Shown here piece by piece: positions 60,217 through 64,000 of a stretch of 64,000 bases of DNA (positions are counted from its first letter, which is position 1; each line of letters opens with the position of its first letter). The notes beneath the pieces were generated by a model. It saw only the letters and a list, made by a program, of their open reading frames with translations, had not been told where the DNA came from and made no database searches. The position numbers and the translations under genes were made by a program. Source of the DNA: Roseobacter sp. CCS2 (GTDB taxonomy: Bacteria > Pseudomonadota > Alphaproteobacteria > Rhodobacterales > Rhodobacteraceae); the NCBI RefSeq assembly GCF_000169435.1, contig NZ_AAYB01000001.1, positions 682,001 to 746,000 of the forward strand, read 5' to 3'.

Positions 60217-63129
60217 ATGTCAACTCAGAAAACTGCTTCCATTTCGAATATCATCCAAAAGGCCAAGAAGGAAAACCTCAAAGAAGTAGATTTGTCGAAT
60301 ATGGGATTGTCAGAGATTCCCTCTGAGCTGTTTGAAATTCCTGACTTGCTTTCACTAGACTTATCTCACAACCAGTTCAAAAGATTTCCTAAAGAAACTT
60401 TCGCACTGAGTTCTCTCCGTACGTTTGAGATGTCGCACAATCCTATCAAGAAATTGCCCGAGGATTGGCACCATTTACAAAACCTTGCGCTACTAAATCT
60501 TACAGAAGTGGAGCTTGATGAATTACCAGATGGATTTTGTGAGCTAGGCTCCCTGCAGTTCTTGTATCTTGGATACAATAATTTGTCATACCTTCCAGAA
60601 AGTTTCAATAACCTCAAAAAATTGAGGCACTTGTTCCTGCACAGAAATAGATTTAATTCTATTCCGGGTAACCTCAAGCTCTACAAGAGTCTGGAAACCC
60701 TCACGCTTGGATCGAAAGTAAGAAGCATACCGAAGCGGATTTCACGCTTCGCAAATCTCAGAAGGTTGTGTATTGTTGATAATGAACTTGCTTCTCTCCC
60801 GAAAGAAGTCGCGAAGCTTGAGCGCCTAAACTCCCTCGAGCTGAGTGGTAACAAGTTGCAGGCCATACCGTCAGAGATAGGGTTTATGTCGGACCTGACG
60901 ACGCTAACTATACACGGAAATGACCTACCAGCCTCGCTTGTAAGTGCTGAGAAGGATGGCGCGGGTGTGCTTCTCTCCCAGATCAGGAGCCTGCTCGACC
61001 CGAAAAATACAAGCATCCTATCTGAAGCAAAACTTATGATCACAGGTGAAGGTAAGGTTGGCAAAAGCTGTTTGCGTATGGCTCTTGATGGCACGATCAA
61101 TCCAGACCGGGACCTGCTCAACTCGACAACTTGGGGAGTGGATTGTGGGACCTTTAGCTTACCAGACGCTGAAGACCCCGAAAAAGAAATTGACTTCAAC
61201 TACTGGGATTTTGGTGGGCAAAAGATCTATAGGATTACTCATCAGTTCTTCTACTCAGATCAAGGATTGTACCTACTCGTATGGGATCCACGGTTGGGTG
61301 AGGAGCAGTGCCTCATCGCAGATTGGTTGCGTCGAATTGGAGCACGGACTGCAGGAGAAGCTAAAATCATTCTTGTTGCTACACACGCAGATGTAGATGG
61401 AGGCAATTACTCCCCATATGTTGATCTTGACCGATATGACAACTCCCTGACTTCGATGATCGTCGATCAAATTAGCGTCGATAGCTTTACAAAGAAAAAT
61501 ATCGACAAATTGAAATTTGCAATTGCCAAGCATGCTCAAGGGATGCCGGGGGTAAAAAGCCCGATTAACAATACTTGGGACGATGCTCGCAAAGCCGCAC
61601 TGGATACGGCAAACACATCGCCTTGGATGAGCTATGTGGAGTTCAGCGACTTATGCAAGGAGCTGGGCATAGGTGATACAGAAGCAGTACGTTCAATTGC
61701 AGCAACTTTCCTTCATCGTTTGGGTCGCGGAATCTGGTACGGTATCGACTGGGAAAATGATGCCTTCTTGCATGATACTATTGTCAGAGATCCATCTTGG
61801 CTTGCCATGGCATTTATGGAGATCGTTCAGCACGAACGTACGAAGTCTGCGGGTGGTATCTTGGATCACAGTGATCTCACTGATGCGTGGATAAATCATG
61901 GGCGTGAAGAAGATGGCTGGCGAGTGTATCAATTGGATGATCATCCGAGGCTCTTGAGAATGATGCGTGCCCAAGGTGTCGCACTTCCCATTAGATCATC
62001 CCGAGGGGAAAAAAGCCTGATCCCACAACTTGTTCCGTCAGAAAAGCCTAAGCTGCCCTGGTGCGATCCCAATGATCTAGAACAAGATGATAGAGTCTTG
62101 AGGATGGAAGTTAAGGTAGTACCTGCAATTGATGGTTTTATGTCACATCTAATCGCTGCGCTTGAACCGTATCATTTCTATACGAAGGATGGGACCGGTG
62201 CATTTTGGCAAAGTGGAATTTTTCTAAAAGATACCGAGGGTCGCTTTAGGAATGAAGCACTCATCGAATTGAATACCGAGAGAAACTTTTTCTCAATCAA
62301 AATCGCGGCCTCCGGGGAGGAGCCAGGCTTCTTGCTGCAACAAATCGACGCTTCAATTGCAGAATGCCTAAAATTTTGGCCGGGAGCGAAAAGAGAAGAC
62401 AAAATTCGGTGTCCACACCGCGTTGGTGATCACCTGTGCCAAGGCGACTTCAAGCTTTCTAGCGTTGAACGATGGCTGGCGCGCGATATGGAGAATGCAA
62501 TATGCCACGAATGTGATCAAGTGTCGAGGCCATCAGATCTTATCTATGGTCTTCGCGGGCGCAAGCGCAATGACGAAACTGCCGACCGCCTTCTTGAGTA
62601 CCTTGCATACAAGGAAAGACGGCCTGCTCCTGGCAGCATAGTTTTGTTACCTGCAAAGGGGCGATGGAGAAATATCACAACCTGGGAGATTCTTGGCAAA
62701 AGCAGAATGAAAGCCCAGCTTCGATCTGAATTTAGTGGTGCATTGGTTGCTGAAAAGGAATTCACATCTTCCCCTGGCTTGCTCCGGTACTTAGGGCCAG
62801 CCGCAAAACTTGGCTCATTGTTCTTTGCCGCTGCACCGCTGCCGTTGGACCTTGCCCCGGGTTTTGCCGATAGCTTTAATGGGTTGAGTGACTCACTTGA
62901 TAAGCTTGGCGATCATCTTCCCGATGGCGAACAGGCACAATCGGTAGATCCCAGTTATTCAAGTCGAAACCTTGCTTTGGTTGCCGAATTCTTAGAGCAA
63001 ATCGAGTTAATGCCAAGACGCTATGGGATGGACTTAGAGCGCGCTCCAGATGGGAAATGGTATTGGATGTCCGCAGCAGAAGTTGAACAATATCGCCCAA
63101 CACAAGCTTCGTTGCCTTCAGGCACTTAA
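60217..63129 (+). CDS. bacterial Roco protein (LRR-Roc-COR)
   Basis: A 970-residue cytosolic multi-domain protein with about ten leucine-rich repeats (about 20-240; LxxLxLxxNxLxxLPxx pattern), then a Roc GTPase with P-loop GEGKVGKS (277-284), Walker B/G3 DFGGQ (331-335) and a THAD (389-392) in place of NKxD. A COR-like region (about 465-640; FLHRLGRGIWYGIDW) follows. A Cys cluster (C732, C741, C763, C766) suggests a zinc site, and the tail (about 800-970) is unlike anything I know. Roc-COR proteins are GTP-controlled dimeric switches; no kinase is attached. The gene is visibly AT-richer than its neighbours and stands alone, suggesting transfer. A STAND-like sensing or defence role is inferred only. 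Confidence 0.85.
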   Translation: MSTQKTASISNIIQKAKKENLKEVDLSNMGLSEIPSELFEIPDLLSLDLSHNQFKRFPKETFALSSLRTFEMSHNPIKKLPEDWHHLQNLALLNLTEVELDELPDGFCELGSLQFLYLGYNNLSYLPESFNNLKKLRHLFLHRNRFNSIPGNLKLYKSLETLTLGSKVRSIPKRISRFANLRRLCIVDNELASLPKEVAKLERLNSLELSGNKLQAIPSEIGFMSDLTTLTIHGNDLPASLVSAEKDGAGVLLSQIRSLLDPKNTSILSEAKLMITGEGKVGKSCLRMALDGTINPDRDLLNSTTWGVDCGTFSLPDAEDPEKEIDFNYWDFGGQKIYRITHQFFYSDQGLYLLVWDPRLGEEQCLIADWLRRIGARTAGEAKIILVATHADVDGGNYSPYVDLDRYDNSLTSMIVDQISVDSFTKKNIDKLKFAIAKHAQGMPGVKSPINNTWDDARKAALDTANTSPWMSYVEFSDLCKELGIGDTEAVRSIAATFLHRLGRGIWYGIDWENDAFLHDTIVRDPSWLAMAFMEIVQHERTKSAGGILDHSDLTDAWINHGREEDGWRVYQLDDHPRLLRMMRAQGVALPIRSSRGEKSLIPQLVPSEKPKLPWCDPNDLEQDDRVLRMEVKVVPAIDGFMSHLIAALEPYHFYTKDGTGAFWQSGIFLKDTEGRFRNEALIELNTERNFFSIKIAASGEEPGFLLQQIDASIAECLKFWPGAKREDKIRCPHRVGDHLCQGDFKLSSVERWLARDMENAICHECDQVSRPSDLIYGLRGRKRNDETADRLLEYLAYKERRPAPGSIVLLPAKGRWRNITTWEILGKSRMKAQLRSEFSGALVAEKEFTSSPGLLRYLGPAAKLGSLFFAAAPLPLDLAPGFADSFNGLSDSLDKLGDHLPDGEQAQSVDPSYSSRNLALVAEFLEQIELMPRRYGMDLERAPDGKWYWMSAAEVEQYRPTQASLPSGT

Positions 63130-63168
63130 ACTTAAATTGATTTATTTACCCGCTAGTCGACACAAACC

Positions 63169-63238
63169 AACAAGGTGATCTGAACTTCACGGCAACGAAT
63201 TTCCGTTTTTTTCTGCAAACCGTAAGTTCGACCTTGTT
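63169..63238 (+). other. imperfect inverted repeat downstream of Roco gene
   Basis: AACAAGGT (63169-63176) pairs with ACCTTGTT (63231-63238), GAACTT (63182-63187) with AAGTTC (63224-63229) and ACGG (63189-63192) with CCGT (63220-63223). The element ATCTGAAC (63178-63185) can instead pair with GTTCAGAT (63236-63243), so two exclusive structures are possible. A T-run lies in the loop, not after the stem, so it is not a standard terminator. Confidence 0.5.
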
Positions 63239-63332
63239 CAGATTTTGCGCATGCAGCGAATGGCGGGTTCGACGGGCCGCAATGCAGCGGGCAGTGACAT
63301 GGGTGAACGGCAGCTTTGGGCCGAAATCGCCA

Positions 63333-64000
63333 CTACGAAGTATCAAAGGGTGCAGGGGAAATTGAGTACGGTGCCCCTTTTTCTGCATCTGATTCACTTA
63401 GAAACCCATATTCCACCAGTACCTTTTTCGCTGTTTCCCAATGAACTTGCAGTTTGGTAGCGATCGCGTTGATGGTTGCGCGTTCAAGCACGGCTTTAGA
63501 GATCTGACTTTGTATGAGTTTAGGTTTCCGTTTTCCACGACTGACTTTGTAACCAGCTTCTTTGAGTTGTTTCGAAAGGTTCGAAGGGTGCATTCGGATG
63601 CTGGCGGCTATGTCTGATATTCGTTCTCTTCGTTCATGCCGGTCGAATAGAGCTCTTAGATAATCGATCCCTGCCACTTTCATGATCTTCCTGACGAGAC
63701 GAGGCGTTACACCGTAAAATTCGGCTAAAGACAGGTGATTATTGCATGACTTGTACGATTTCCGGACGTCTTCAAATGCGTGGAAGTGCAAGTGATTTCG
63801 GTCATCAAGGATGGTTATGAAGGGCTGACCGTTGAATTTGCACTTCCTCAGTCTCAAAGCTGTTTTCCTCCGCCTCCTGTAAACTGGGCCAAGAAAAGCT
63901 CTATTTGCAACCGAAAATTTGAACATCTTACAACGAGTGCCATAACTATTTTCATATTGTAAGTATTTGATACAGAACAGAAAAATTGACTCTGAAGCAG
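63333..64000 (-). CDS. DNA-binding protein with three HTH-like repeats, 5' end outside window
   Basis: The frame runs from the stop at 63333 to the window edge without a stop codon. The ATG at 63926 has no good ribosome binding site, and the sequence upstream of it also reads as protein, so the gene is likely truncated by the window. The visible 222 codons are Lys/Arg-rich and contain three helix-turn-helix-like units: LSLAEFYGVTPRLVRKIMKVAGI, then RISDIAASIRMHPSNLSKQLKEAGY, then TINAIATKLQVHWETAKKVLVEYGF, each about 25 residues. It is a multi-HTH DNA-binding module, perhaps the C-terminal end of a larger transposition or regulatory protein. Family not recognised. Confidence 0.6.
   Translation of the reverse strand, partial: ASESIFLFCIKYLQYENSYGTRCKMFKFSVANRAFLGPVYRRRRKTALRLRKCKFNGQPFITILDDRNHLHFHAFEDVRKSYKSCNNHLSLAEFYGVTPRLVRKIMKVAGIDYLRALFDRHERRERISDIAASIRMHPSNLSKQLKEAGYKVSRGKRKPKLIQSQISKAVLERATINAIATKLQVHWETAKKVLVEYGFLSESDAEKGAPYSISPAPFDTS

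Noticed and set aside
63146-63397. 83-codon minus-strand frame between the Roco and multi-HTH genes
   Set aside because: It overlaps the inverted repeat and the end of the multi-HTH gene in another frame and has no ribosome binding site or domain pattern.

Overview
The window looks like chromosomal DNA of a marine alphaproteobacterium of the Rhodobacterales (Roseobacter group). The reasons are the moderately high GC content, the gene families (alphaproteobacterial-type serC followed by serA, a SelD fused to an NADH-dehydrogenase-like domain beside mnmH, an IalB-family protein, a heme-dependent N-demethylase-like protein, an orphan OmpR-type regulator resembling CenR, HspQ) and gene pairs such as rsfS-rlmH-gpmI-envC-ctpA. 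The genus cannot be fixed from sequence alone. About 59.5 kb is ordinary, densely packed housekeeping DNA with many 1-4 bp start/stop overlaps. The last 4.4 kb is different.

Layout. 0-5 kb (minus): rsfS, rlmH, gpmI, an EnvC-like activator and ctpA, covering ribosome silencing, rRNA modification, glycolysis and envelope processing. 5-12.5 kb: a lipoprotein, a DUF2975/HTH regulatory pair, an oxidoreductase, exonuclease III, an asparaginase-family protein, an IalB-family protein and rlmN. 12.4-20 kb: a frame-disrupted small gene, a LOG-family protein, dapD and dapE for lysine/peptidoglycan precursors, several small conserved proteins, and RNase R. 20-26.7 kb: peptidoglycan enzymes (lytic transglycosylase, L,D-transpeptidase), rppH, ribA and an OmpR-family regulator. 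26.7-34.7 kb: a TrkH-type potassium transporter, a rhodanese, a trans-sulfuration enzyme, and a serine biosynthesis cluster (serB on minus; serC-serA on plus behind a probable serC leader RNA). 34.7-40 kb: a large beta-helix-like membrane protein and the selenium pair mnmH/selD. 40-45 kb: a three-gene ABC/AttH export-type operon and a VOC protein preceded by a small membrane protein. 45-55.6 kb: thiolase, DUF2927 protein, yaaA, an FAH-family hydrolase, hspQ, an AEC transporter, an SLT lipoprotein, lolA, a PstS/OmpA fusion, a DUF3833 lipoprotein, then rpmH-rnpA-yidD. 55.8-59.4 kb: a TVP38 membrane protein, a pyridine-nucleotide disulfide oxidoreductase and an orphan sensor kinase. 59.48 kb: tRNA-Arg(ACG).

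Immediately downstream of the tRNA the character changes. There is a perfect 95-bp tandem duplication, a hairpin-rich non-coding stretch, and an AT-richer 970-residue Roco protein (leucine-rich repeats, Roc GTPase, COR, Cys-rich domain, variable tail). An imperfect inverted repeat with two competing pairings follows. Last is a minus-strand DNA-binding protein with three HTH-like repeats whose frame stays open past the window edge. This is the best candidate for an acquired and poorly described system. The Roco protein resembles STAND-like sensor/switch proteins, but any defence role is inference.

Several genes lie outside a normal ORF length cutoff: two 39-40-residue single-span membrane proteins, rpmH, and a 19-codon leader ORF that overlaps a probable internal start of rsfS.
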